Assembly (NCBI GenBank): GCA_002898375.1
Contig: BEIN01000009.1
Coordinates: forward strand, 33,461-97,460
Origin: a bacterium HR37
GTDB lineage: Bacteria > Desulfobacterota_D > UBA1144 > Nemesobacterales > CSP1-2
Length of the DNA: 64,000 nt
Reading direction: 5' to 3'
Shown here in pieces: positions 39,097 to 48,167 of the stretch; the stretch's first letter is position 1; every line of letters begins with the position of its first letter. Below the pieces are notes generated by a model. It was not told the origin of the DNA and ran no database searches. It was given only the letters and a program-made list of their open reading frames with translations. A program made the position numbers and the translations under genes.

Positions 39097-39462
39097 ATGC
39101 CTACCTATATATTGCTTAGCAAGCTTACACCAAAGGGTAGGGAGACTATAAAGGAGAGACCGGATAGAATCAAAGAGGTGGATATGGAGCTGGAGAACAT
39201 GGGGGTTAAAGTGGTTGAGCAGTATGCTACCTTGGGACCTTATGATTTTGTAAACGTTGTTGAAGCTCCCGATAATGAAACCATAAGCAAGGTATCTGTT
39301 GAGCTATCTTCACGAGGTACGGTTGAGATAATGACCTTACCGGCTGTTCCTGTAGAGTCTTTTATATCCTCTGTATCCTCACTTAAAAAGATGCTAAAGA
39401 AGACCGCGGCGAAGAAAAAGGCTACCAAGGCAAAGGGTAAGTCCAGAGCAAGGAAAAAGTAG
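39097..39462 (+). CDS. GYD domain protein with Lys/Ala-rich C-terminal tail
   Basis: PTYILLSKLTPKGRETIKERPDRIKEVDMELENMGVKVVEQYATLGPYDFVNVVEAPDN; tail KKMLKKTAAKKKATKAKGKSRARKK. Confidence 0.88.
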   Translation: MPTYILLSKLTPKGRETIKERPDRIKEVDMELENMGVKVVEQYATLGPYDFVNVVEAPDNETISKVSVELSSRGTVEIMTLPAVPVESFISSVSSLKKMLKKTAAKKKATKAKGKSRARKK

Positions 39463-39541
39463 GGTTTGGTAGTTTGCTGCCTTATAGAGAGATGTGTTTT
39501 TGACTACTTTTTCCGTTTTATGTAAACTGGCTTTTTAAGAG

Positions 39542-41278
39542 ATGGGAAAGATTAAGGTCCTTCCCGACGAGGTTGCATGCAGGATCGCAGCCGGGGAGAT
39601 AGTAGAAAGACCGGCTTCTGTTGTTAAAGAACTCGTAGAAAACTCTATAGATGCCTTAAGTGACCATATAAGAATAGAGCTTAGAGGAGGGGGGAGAAGG
39701 CTTATAGCCGTTACTGACGATGGGGAAGGAATGAAAAGAGACGATGCTCTCCTTGCCTTAGAACGTCATGCAACGAGTAAGATACAAAGTGTGGAAGATC
39801 TTTTCTCCATAGAAACACTTGGGTTTCGTGGGGAGGCTTTACCTAGCATAGCTGCTGTTTCCAGGCTGAGGCTTATAACAAAGGCAAAAGATGAGATTCT
39901 GGGTGTTAGGATATCTGTTGATGGGGGAATATTAAAGGGTGTTGAGGAAATAGGCTGTCCACAGGGAACCCGAATCGAGGTAAGGGATCTTTTCTATAAT
40001 ACCCCTGCCAGGCTAAAGTTTATGAAATCAAAAAACACAGAGCTTTCAAACATAATTGATACCGTTCAGAGGGAAGCTCTCTGTTATCCGGATATAGGAT
40101 TTGACTTAATTCATGAGGGAAAGGTGCTTCTTCACTTTAGAGGTGGTGTAGCACTGGAGGAGAGGCTGGCCGAGGTATTTCCAGGGGTAGAGTTGTTCCC
40201 TGTAGTTGGTGAGTACGATGGGGTAAAAATACATGGTTTTATGGGAAAGCCAGACTACACTGCGACTACAACCCATAAGCTGTATATCTATGTAAACAGA
40301 CGTCCTGTACGGGACAGGTTCCTTTTGCGTGCGGTGGTTGATTCCTACGGAAGAGTGATTGATAAGGGAAAGTTTCCCCAGGGGGTTCTTTTCTTAGAGG
40401 TTCCTCCGGAGGAGGTGGATGTAAATGTTCACCCAACAAAAACTGAGGTAAGATTCAGACATGCCGAATTGGTAAGAAGCTCGGTTTTAGACTCAATAAC
40501 ACAGATGCTTGGGTGTGTTCCCTGGATAACTGCTAAGCCTGCTTATGAGGGTAAGGTGGAAGTGCTTTCTTTCGGTAACGAGTTTAAACCCGATAAGTGC
40601 TTAAATAAAACCCCTTTTTACCAAAAATCATACAGGGTATGTGATAATAAAGATTTCTCTTTTCCCTCGGGAAAAACCCTTTTTAAAAGGGATGGCTTTT
40701 TCTCCAGTTTGGAGATTGTGGGACAGCTGGGAGGTCTCTATATAGTTACAGCTTCTGAGAGAGGAATGGTAATAATAGACCAGCATGCTGCCCATGAAAG
40801 GGTAAACTTTGAGAAGATAAAAAAGTCCTACGTGCAGGGGAAGTTAGAAACCCAGGAGTTACTGATACCCCAATTGGTTGAGTTTTCCCCCGGGGAGGCT
40901 CAGTTATTCATTGAAAATAAAGAGTATATAGAGTCTTTGGGGATAGCATTTGAAGAGTTTGAAAATGGTTCCTTTCTCATAAGAAGGATTCCAGCGGTTT
41001 TACCTCCAGAGGAGGTTGGAAAACTTATAAAAGATATGCTTTATGAAGTCGAGTTACTTGGAAGGGGAAACGGTTTTGAAGAGACTATGGATCGTTTGTT
41101 TTCAACCCTTGCATGTCATGCATCTGTGCGTAAGGGGGATGAGCTTGGTAGGGAAGAGATAAAAGCCATTCTTAAAGAACTTGATCTGACAGATTTCCCA
41201 CATTCATGTCCCCATGGAAGGCCTGTATCAATAAGGATTTCATTTGAAGAGCTTAGCAGGATGTTTAAGAGAACCTAA
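39542..41278 (+). CDS. mutL: DNA mismatch repair protein MutL
   Basis: IAAGEIVERPASVVKELVENSIDA; DDGEGM; TLGFRGEALPSIAAVSRL; C-terminal dimerisation domain. Confidence 0.97.
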   Translation: MGKIKVLPDEVACRIAAGEIVERPASVVKELVENSIDALSDHIRIELRGGGRRLIAVTDDGEGMKRDDALLALERHATSKIQSVEDLFSIETLGFRGEALPSIAAVSRLRLITKAKDEILGVRISVDGGILKGVEEIGCPQGTRIEVRDLFYNTPARLKFMKSKNTELSNIIDTVQREALCYPDIGFDLIHEGKVLLHFRGGVALEERLAEVFPGVELFPVVGEYDGVKIHGFMGKPDYTATTTHKLYIYVNRRPVRDRFLLRAVVDSYGRVIDKGKFPQGVLFLEVPPEEVDVNVHPTKTEVRFRHAELVRSSVLDSITQMLGCVPWITAKPAYEGKVEVLSFGNEFKPDKCLNKTPFYQKSYRVCDNKDFSFPSGKTLFKRDGFFSSLEIVGQLGGLYIVTASERGMVIIDQHAAHERVNFEKIKKSYVQGKLETQELLIPQLVEFSPGEAQLFIENKEYIESLGIAFEEFENGSFLIRRIPAVLPPEEVGKLIKDMLYEVELLGRGNGFEETMDRLFSTLACHASVRKGDELGREEIKAILKELDLTDFPHSCPHGRPVSIRISFEELSRMFKRT

Positions 41279-41279
41279 T

Positions 41280-41867
41280 ATGAAAGAGCAGATAATCCTT
41301 AAGTTAAGGGAAAGTGCAGAGCTTAAGCTTAAGCTGGCAAAGGAGTCTATAAGGGAAATAGAAGAGGCTGCGGACATGGTATATAAAACGCTTAAGGCGG
41401 GTGGGAAGATTCTTATCTTTGGCAACGGAGGAAGTGCAGCAGATGCCCAGCATATAGCTGCGGAGTTTGTCAACAGATATCAGAAAGACCGAAGGGCTTT
41501 ACCTGCTATAGCTCTTACTACCGATTCCTCAGTTATTACCTCTATAGCCAACGACTCTTCCTTTGACAATGTGTTTTCAAGACAGATTGAGGCCCTTGGG
41601 CGAAAGGGAGACATTGCTTGGGGGATATCAACAAGTGGAAGATCCGCGAACGTGGTAAAGGCACTTGAGCTTGCAAAGTCGCTTGGATTAAAAACTCTGG
41701 GTTTTACAGGAGGAGATGGGGGTAAGGTTAAGAAGGTTGCAGACCTTTGCCTGGTAATTCCAACAGCATCTACACCCAGAATCCAGGAATTACACATAAC
41801 GGTAGCCCATATTATATGTGAGCTGGTTGAGGATCTGTTTCTCAATAAAAAAGAGCCTTCTAAGTGA
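41280..41867 (+). CDS. gmhA: Phosphoheptose isomerase (SIS domain)
   Basis: ILIFGNGGSAADAQHIAAEFVNRY; GISTSGRSANVVKAL; start ATG 41280. Confidence 0.94.
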   Translation: MKEQIILKLRESAELKLKLAKESIREIEEAADMVYKTLKAGGKILIFGNGGSAADAQHIAAEFVNRYQKDRRALPAIALTTDSSVITSIANDSSFDNVFSRQIEALGRKGDIAWGISTSGRSANVVKALELAKSLGLKTLGFTGGDGGKVKKVADLCLVIPTASTPRIQELHITVAHIICELVEDLFLNKKEPSK

Positions 41868-42532
41868 TGAGGTACTATCCTGTTGGCCTGGATATTAGGG
41901 GAAAGAGGTGTGTAGTTATTGGGGGAGGTGGTGTAGCTGAGAGAAGGGTAAAGAGGTTACTTGAATGCAAAGCAAGGGTTTTGGTAATAAGCCCTTGTGT
42001 TACTCCCTACTTAAAAAGGTTAATTGATAGAGGCAGGATAGAGTATATACCGAGAAAATACAGGGAAGGAGACCTTATGGGTGCTTATATTGTCATTGCC
42101 TCTACAGATGACCCTGAAGTTAACAGCAGGGTTGCTAAAGAAGCAAGGGGATTGGGGATCTTAACCAATACCACAACATCTAGAGAACTCTGTGATTTTA
42201 TAGTTCCATCTGTGGTAAGGAGAGGAAAGATTGTGGTTACGGTCTCCACTGAGGGAAGGAGCCCGGCCCTTTCTCAGAAACTGAGGACTAGGTTGGAGAA
42301 AACTCTGGGGAAGGAGTATGAGGTTTTTTCCCGAATTCTTGAGGCCTTAAGGAGGGAGCTTCGTTCCATGCCCTATCCCCTAAGAACACGGTTGTTTAGG
42401 GAGCTTGTTGTCTCCGATATACCCGAGTTGCTAAGAAAAAAGAGGCTTAAGGAGGCAGAAAACAGGTTCAGACAGATTACCGGACTGGATTTTAAGAAAA
42501 TTGGGGTGGATGTTAACTTGATTTATTCCTAG
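41864..42532 (+). CDS. Precorrin-2 dehydrogenase / sirohydrochlorin ferrochelatase-type siroheme synthase
   Basis: [73 protein letters not shown]. Confidence 0.94.
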   Translation: MMRYYPVGLDIRGKRCVVIGGGGVAERRVKRLLECKARVLVISPCVTPYLKRLIDRGRIEYIPRKYREGDLMGAYIVIASTDDPEVNSRVAKEARGLGILTNTTTSRELCDFIVPSVVRRGKIVVTVSTEGRSPALSQKLRTRLEKTLGKEYEVFSRILEALRRELRSMPYPLRTRLFRELVVSDIPELLRKKRLKEAENRFRQITGLDFKKIGVDVNLIYS

Positions 42533-42555
42533 GTGTTGAACATAATTCAAGATAT

Positions 42556-42741
42556 ATGAAGGTAAGGTGCCCCAGGTGTAATAGAATAGTTGAGTGGGAA
42601 GGAAATGAGTGGAGGCCTTTTTGTTCCGAAAGGTGCAAGCTTATAGACCTTGGAGCTTGGGTTTCGGAGGAGTATCGTATCTCCGGTGAGCGTGTTTCCT
42701 ATAGCGATGATATATCACAACCAGAGGAGGATGGGGAATAG
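42556..42741 (+). CDS. yacG: YacG-family zinc-binding protein (DNA gyrase inhibitor)
   Basis: [12 protein letters not shown]...[23 protein letters not shown]. Confidence 0.92.
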   Translation: MKVRCPRCNRIVEWEGNEWRPFCSERCKLIDLGAWVSEEYRISGERVSYSDDISQPEEDGE

Positions 42742-42782
42742 CCTTGAGTTATATCATTAAACTCATATACATATCTGAAAGG

Positions 42783-43130
42783 ATGACAATAGGTTTTTTT
42801 GAATCTGCTCTTGAATCAAACCTGCCTGCTGAGAGAGAGGAAGAGGTGGAGGGGGTTCTAAGGGAAAAGGGTAAACATACCATGATGGCAGTTAAGAGGC
42901 TTGGGGAACTGGGGATTGAGACTCCCAAGAGGGAAGGAGATATAGCAGAGAGGTTTGGTGAGAGCATTGGAAGGGTTTTTAGTGTGTTTGGCTGGAGGGG
43001 AGCTTATTTTTTGGTGTGGTTGGGTAACGGTATAGAGGGTCTTATTCTTAAAATTGCTTCTAGGGTGTGTGGTAACAGCGGTGACCGTAAGATACTTGAG
43101 GCTATGATGCTGGATAAAAAAACACAATAG
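42783..43130 (+). CDS. Conserved hypothetical protein
   Basis: Coherent ORF between yacG and efp; start probably the internal ATG (MTIGFFES). Confidence 0.6.
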   Translation: MTIGFFESALESNLPAEREEEVEGVLREKGKHTMMAVKRLGELGIETPKREGDIAERFGESIGRVFSVFGWRGAYFLVWLGNGIEGLILKIASRVCGNSGDRKILEAMMLDKKTQ

Positions 43131-43171
43131 AGAGTGTAGGGGCAAACCACTTTAATGGGAGGCATCAGCTA

Positions 43172-43744
43172 ATGGCAGTAGTTGACACAAGTGGTTTTTA
43201 TAAAGGACTAAAGATAGAATATGAGGGGTCTGTTTGGGAGATAATAGAGTTTCAGCACTCAAAAATTGCCCAGCGCAGCCCCGTTGTTAAAACAAAACTC
43301 AGAAACCTTATTACCGGGGCTGTTCAAGAGAAAAACTTTAGATCAGGTGATACATTTAACCTGCCAGATATTGAAAGGATAACCATGCAGTTCCTGTACA
43401 AAGACCATCTTGGATACCACTTTATGGACTCTACAACCTACGAGCAATACAGCTTTAGTGAGGAGCAGTTAGGGGAGGCTATAAAGTTTCTTAAGGAACA
43501 GCAAGAAATAGTTGTTCTTTTCTACAAGGGAAATCCAATAGGGGTTGAGCTTCCCACAACCGTTGAACTTGAGGTCATTGAAACTGAACCCGGTGTAAAG
43601 GGTGATACCGTATCCAGTACAACAAAGCCAGCAACGCTTGAGACGGGAGCAGTGATTTCTGTTCCCCTTTTCGTGGATGTTGGTGATATAGTAAAGGTGG
43701 ATACAAGAACTGGGGAATACATAGAGAGGGTTAAAAAGAAGTAG
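43172..43744 (+). CDS. efp: Elongation factor P
   Basis: KGLKIEYEGSVWEIIEFQHSKIAQRSPVVKTKLRNLITGAV...; KVDTRTGEYIERV. Confidence 0.96.
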   Translation: MAVVDTSGFYKGLKIEYEGSVWEIIEFQHSKIAQRSPVVKTKLRNLITGAVQEKNFRSGDTFNLPDIERITMQFLYKDHLGYHFMDSTTYEQYSFSEEQLGEAIKFLKEQQEIVVLFYKGNPIGVELPTTVELEVIETEPGVKGDTVSSTTKPATLETGAVISVPLFVDVGDIVKVDTRTGEYIERVKKK

Positions 43745-43745
43745 T

Positions 43746-44453
43746 TTATTCCCAGTATTTTTCTTCCCTGAGTTTGTATCCTCTATTCCCCAATCTTTCT
43801 CTTACGTCTCTGATCATTTCAGGGTGACCGCATGCGTACACAACTGTGTTTGCCGGTTCCAGCAGAAACCTCTCTATGCACTTCTCAACGATTAGATTAA
43901 CCCTGCCAAACTCCCCCTGCCATCCTTTGTTCTTTTCATCTTGAGGCCTGCTTACCGTAGGAATGTAAACTATGTTTGTGTATTTCTTTGAAAGCCTTTC
44001 AATCTCATCTTTGTAGCCAAACTCGTTGTGGTAGCTGGCTCCATGTAGTATATAGAACCTGTGAGAACCTGCTCCGGTGTGTATGTATGACCTTAGCATG
44101 CTGATAAATGGAGCTATCCCGGTTACGGTTGCAATCATAAGCTGGTTAGGATAGGCTGAATCGAAAAGGAATGACCCTTGTGCGTTTGGCTTTAACTCCA
44201 CTGTATCTCCTATCTTTTTATCCCAAAGCTGAGGGGTTGCTTTGCCTTCTGGAACCTTTTCTATGAAGAACTCTAAGAGTCCCTCATGTGGTGCTGAGGC
44301 AATTGAGTAATCTCTTTCCATACCCCCAATTACAAAGGTACAGTACTGACCTGGAACGAAACTGAATTCCTTCTGGGTTCTTAACTTAATTATAAGTAGC
44401 CTGTCGGTAAGCTCAATGCGTTCTACTACAGTTGCTCTTATCAGATCCGTCAT
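43746..44453 (-). CDS. Ferredoxin/flavodoxin-NADP reductase family
   Basis: FVPGQYCTFVIGG...RDYSIASAP; VTGIAPFISMLRSY; VYACGHPEMIRDVRE. Confidence 0.92.
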   Translation of the reverse strand: MTDLIRATVVERIELTDRLLIIKLRTQKEFSFVPGQYCTFVIGGMERDYSIASAPHEGLLEFFIEKVPEGKATPQLWDKKIGDTVELKPNAQGSFLFDSAYPNQLMIATVTGIAPFISMLRSYIHTGAGSHRFYILHGASYHNEFGYKDEIERLSKKYTNIVYIPTVSRPQDEKNKGWQGEFGRVNLIVEKCIERFLLEPANTVVYACGHPEMIRDVRERLGNRGYKLREEKYWE

Positions 44454-44523
44454 TGAAAACTATCCATAACGAATTTGCGTTGGTATAAACGTTTCTAATC
44501 TAACAACAGAACAATGATACCAT

Positions 44524-45135
44524 TTATTTTATTTGTTTGTTGTTAAGGCGAAGACTCCATTTTACATCTATAGGTCTTTGTAGTGTGTCAAGAACAGGAC
44601 AGTGGGCATTAACAGTGTCTGCAAGCTCTTTTATCCTGGCTGGCTCAGCTGGGCTCTTTATATCAACCTCGTATTCGATTTCGCTAAACCCCGAAGGAAC
44701 AGGTGCTATGCCAAAAAGCCCTCGTGCATCCAGGTGCCCCTTTACCGTTATCTTTACGGAGTCTAACGGTATCCCCAGTACGGCTGCGTAGGCAGCGTAT
44801 ACTATCTCCTGACAGGTTCCTAAAGCCGCAAGAACGAGCTCTACGGGATTGGGTCCCTTATCAGTTCCTCCCAGCTGGGGTGGTTCATCTATGTCCAGAG
44901 TAAACTGCCTTATCTGTGCCTTTGTTAAAAAACCTTCAACAAGCTCTGTATGTGCACCAAATTCAACATTGGCCGGGGTGTCAGGGGATTTCTTAAGCTT
45001 ATCTATTATTTGAAGCAGTTTATCTGCAAGGCTTTTACTGTCTGAGACAATCTCAACAGTCTGTGTTTGCATGGTAACCTCCTTAAACTCCCTGAACGGG
45101 TTTTGGTATTGGATTTGGAAACATGTATCTTGCAA
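44524..45135 (-). CDS. OsmC family protein
   Basis: GGTDKGPNPVELVLAALGTCQEIVYAAYAAVLGIPLDSVKITVKGHLD; AHCPVLDTL. Confidence 0.93.
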   Translation of the reverse strand: MQDTCFQIQYQNPFREFKEVTMQTQTVEIVSDSKSLADKLLQIIDKLKKSPDTPANVEFGAHTELVEGFLTKAQIRQFTLDIDEPPQLGGTDKGPNPVELVLAALGTCQEIVYAAYAAVLGIPLDSVKITVKGHLDARGLFGIAPVPSGFSEIEYEVDIKSPAEPARIKELADTVNAHCPVLDTLQRPIDVKWSLRLNNKQIK

Positions 45136-45278
45136 ATTATATGCCAGTTTTAAAAACGTTTGTTTACACTGGTTTATCTGCTCTCAAACCCTCTATACGG
45201 TGTTTATTTTGTAGCCAAACTGTGTATTTGTTAGCAGGTGGGGGCAGTATGCTTCTTACCACCCCGTCACCAAGGCGT

Positions 45279-46355
45279 TTAGTTTCTTGAGTTGAACTTA
45301 AATGTATCGGTTTTGGCTGGGGGGAGTATCGGGATTTCCAGTGCCTCTTTAGGGATCTCTCCCGTTAGTGAATCCAGAAAAGCTACGATTTTATCTACTT
45401 CATCTTCTGAAAGGGTAATACCAAGCTGCACCTCTCCCATTATCCTTACCGCCTCTTTTATGTTCCATACCTTCCCATCATGAAAGTAGGGATATGTTCT
45501 TGTTACGTTTCTTAATGAGGGAACTTTAAAAACGTATCTGTCCTCCTCTTTCTTGGTTATTTCATATCTTCCAAGGTCTTTCTGGTATGGATAGGGCTTT
45601 ACTATGCCAAATTTCTGATACATTCCCCCACCGACTCCGATACCGTTGTGGCAACTTACACATCCTTTTGAGATAAAGAGCTTTAGGCCCTCCTTTTCTT
45701 TTTCCGTTAAAGCCGATGTATCACCGTTTAAAAAGCTATCAAACCTTGAGGGTGTTACCAGCGTTCTTTCAAAGGCGGCTATGGCCTTTGCGATGTTATC
45801 ATAGGTTATGGGCTCTTGGCTTCCACCAAATGCCTTTTTAAATTCATCTATGTATCCCGGTATGCTTTTTATCCTCTCTACAACACTTTGTTCATCTGGC
45901 ATTGCCATCTCCACCGGATTCAGGATAGGACCCTTTGCCTGTTCTTCTAGGTCTTTTGCTCTTCCGTCCCAAAACTGTGCTATGTGAAGACCCACATTCA
46001 ATACGGTGGGTGCGTTTCTGCTTCCCTTCTGAAATCCATGGCCAATTGATGTTTCTAGATTGTCAACTCCGTAGGTGGATATATTGTGGCATGTGTTGCA
46101 GCTTATAACACCGCTTAGTGAAAGCCTTGGGTCAAAAAAAAGCTTTTTCCCGAGCTGAACCTTTTGAGGGGTTGTTGGGTTGTCTGAAGGAGCAGGTATC
46201 TCTTTGGGCAAAGGTTTAAAAAGGAGTTGTGCCTGTTTTAAAAGCTCGCTATCTTGTGCTGATGCTCCTGTTAGGGTGGATAAGGTCAATACAAGGATAA
46301 AAAACCCTATAAGGGTCCTGTTAAACTTCCTCATCTTTTGTAACCTCCGCTTCAA
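45279..46355 (-). CDS. Diheme cytochrome c peroxidase (CcpA/MauG family)
   Basis: Two CxxCH motifs (CNTCHN, CVSCHN); FFDPRLSLSGVISCNTCH; AFERTLVTPSRFDSFLNGD. Confidence 0.95.
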   Translation of the reverse strand: MKRRLQKMRKFNRTLIGFFILVLTLSTLTGASAQDSELLKQAQLLFKPLPKEIPAPSDNPTTPQKVQLGKKLFFDPRLSLSGVISCNTCHNISTYGVDNLETSIGHGFQKGSRNAPTVLNVGLHIAQFWDGRAKDLEEQAKGPILNPVEMAMPDEQSVVERIKSIPGYIDEFKKAFGGSQEPITYDNIAKAIAAFERTLVTPSRFDSFLNGDTSALTEKEKEGLKLFISKGCVSCHNGIGVGGGMYQKFGIVKPYPYQKDLGRYEITKKEEDRYVFKVPSLRNVTRTYPYFHDGKVWNIKEAVRIMGEVQLGITLSEDEVDKIVAFLDSLTGEIPKEALEIPILPPAKTDTFKFNSRN

Positions 46356-46455
46356 TTTTTATGCTGATTTAAAGAGCACTTTTAGCTTGGGGTTTTAATG
46401 GTACTCTTGGAAGAGCGTTATTATACCCGAGAAAGTAACTTGGACAAGATTTTTT

Positions 46456-46776
46456 TTATTCCAGCTGGAATATGTGTTTTACTAAGGAGTTAAATAGATT
46501 TTTAAACTCCATGTCCTCTATACTGTGAAGCTTCCCTCTAGGGTCAATGTAGAGTTTCCCGATCTCTACAAGCCTTAATATCTTGCGGTAATCAACTTCG
46601 ATTTCTTTTTCAAATTTTCCTTTTGCTTTTTCGTACTTCCGTAACCAGCTTTCTTTTGGACTGAAAAGATACGTATCTAGGAGGTGGTTGTATGTAATTA
46701 CACATATTCCCGGAACGTATATGACATCTTGCTCTCCTCCACTTTTTGTTAATAGGCGTTTGTATACAACCTTCAT
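46456..46776 (-). CDS. Hypothetical protein, translationally coupled to the nitroreductase-like gene
   Basis: 106-aa ORF overlapping the upstream stop. Confidence 0.65.
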   Translation of the reverse strand: MKVVYKRLLTKSGGEQDVIYVPGICVITYNHLLDTYLFSPKESWLRKYEKAKGKFEKEIEVDYRKILRLVEIGKLYIDPRGKLHSIEDMEFKNLFNSLVKHIFQLE

Positions 46777-48086
46777 TTCTTTTCTTCAAAGAGGTGAGCT
46801 AGCTCTGGATGCCAGAGTTTAAAATGGTTTTTATGGGTGTCTGCATACGTTCCGTGCATATAGTGTTTATCGTAGAATTCTAAATCCAGGTGGTGGGCTT
46901 GGAAGACAAGCCTTACAAACATGGGGTCAAGAAAGGCTGGAAATCTCCCGTAGTTTTCGTAAACGTAGGTGCAGAAGTCTTTTACAATCTGAATCCTTTC
47001 CTCTGAGGGATGATACTCGTCCTTTAGTATCTCACCTGGATTTCTGTACGGATATGGGTTTCCCTCTCTCCAGAACTCTCCCCTTATCCTTAGGAACTTA
47101 TCAACTGCTTCATTCATATCTTTAACGTAAGGTGGGCAGAGGGCTTCAAACACACCGTCTCTACCTACTGGAACGGGGTTTTTTAGGCTCCTTAGGGTTT
47201 TCTCAGGCGTTATGAACCTGAATCCAAGACCTCTGTATGAAGGGTTCACTCCAAGGGCGTAGTGTGGAAGGAGACCTGTAAACGCCCATCCTCCAAGGCC
47301 AAGTGCCTGAAGTGCAAGGTTCATGTTTTGACATATAAAGGCCTGTTCAACGTTTAAGGTCGTAAGAACTCTCAGTTCAAGGTCAAAAAGAGACATCTGT
47401 ACGTCTTTCTTTATATAGCCCTTTGCAATCCACTTATCAAGGCCACACGACCTTCCTCCGTTTAGCTCATCTATTATGTTAAAGCCGTATTTGGAGCCAA
47501 AGTATATAAAGAGAAGAACCATGTATTCTACAGTTGTGTTTGTAACGGGTATAAAAAGGGTTGTACCAGGTTTGTTGGTATTCCATGCATTAAAATCAAA
47601 CAAACCCGGCTCTCCCTTGGGTAGATCAGCTCTTGTGTCCTCAAGCTTTATCTGGCTTTTTCTAAATAACTGAAGAATCCTTTCCAGTCTTTCCTCATCA
47701 GATTTGTTCTGAAATATTGCAACCTCTCCCGGCTCAGGCATAAGGTCAAAGAGCTTTACCATATAAAGACCCCTGTCGTTTGTATAGAAAAGCTCTGTTG
47801 AGTGGGAATTACAGGAACACGGCCAGGATCTCCCAGTCCACTGGAATAGCCAAGAGATTCCACTTCTTGGAAGGTCCCCAAGGGATAAGCCCGTTACTCC
47901 GGTTCCAGCCCATATGAGGAATGCTTCTTCCAGTTCGGAGAGGGGAATTGGATCAAAGCGGGATCTGTATCTCAGTGTTCCCTCCGTTATTTCCATTCCA
48001 AGTCCAAATCTTCTTGAGCGTCTTGAAAATATTGCTTCAAGGAGGCTAAAGTTTAGGGCAACGTTTAATCCCTCAGGTATTCTCAT
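46773..48086 (-). CDS. Nitroreductase-like family protein (large, 437 aa)
   Basis: AIFSRRSRRFGLGMEI...IPLSELEEAFLIWAGTG; NMNLALQALGLGGWAF, nitroreductase-like FMN fold motifs. Confidence 0.6.
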   Translation of the reverse strand: MRIPEGLNVALNFSLLEAIFSRRSRRFGLGMEITEGTLRYRSRFDPIPLSELEEAFLIWAGTGVTGLSLGDLPRSGISWLFQWTGRSWPCSCNSHSTELFYTNDRGLYMVKLFDLMPEPGEVAIFQNKSDEERLERILQLFRKSQIKLEDTRADLPKGEPGLFDFNAWNTNKPGTTLFIPVTNTTVEYMVLLFIYFGSKYGFNIIDELNGGRSCGLDKWIAKGYIKKDVQMSLFDLELRVLTTLNVEQAFICQNMNLALQALGLGGWAFTGLLPHYALGVNPSYRGLGFRFITPEKTLRSLKNPVPVGRDGVFEALCPPYVKDMNEAVDKFLRIRGEFWREGNPYPYRNPGEILKDEYHPSEERIQIVKDFCTYVYENYGRFPAFLDPMFVRLVFQAHHLDLEFYDKHYMHGTYADTHKNHFKLWHPELAHLFEEKK

Positions 48087-48167
48087 GTATTCCTCCTTTC
48101 CTGGGCTTTTCTTTTAATAATATCACGGTAGCTTCTTGGTTTGGAGTCAGTGTTAAGAGGGTTTGAA

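Noticed and set aside
41480-41845. 121-aa minus ORF antisense to gmhA
   Set aside because: Fully inside a confidently assigned SIS-domain gene
45236-45270. GGTGG...CCACC hairpin downstream of the cytochrome c peroxidase as a riboswitch
   Set aside because: Short stem directly after a stop codon; at most a weak terminator
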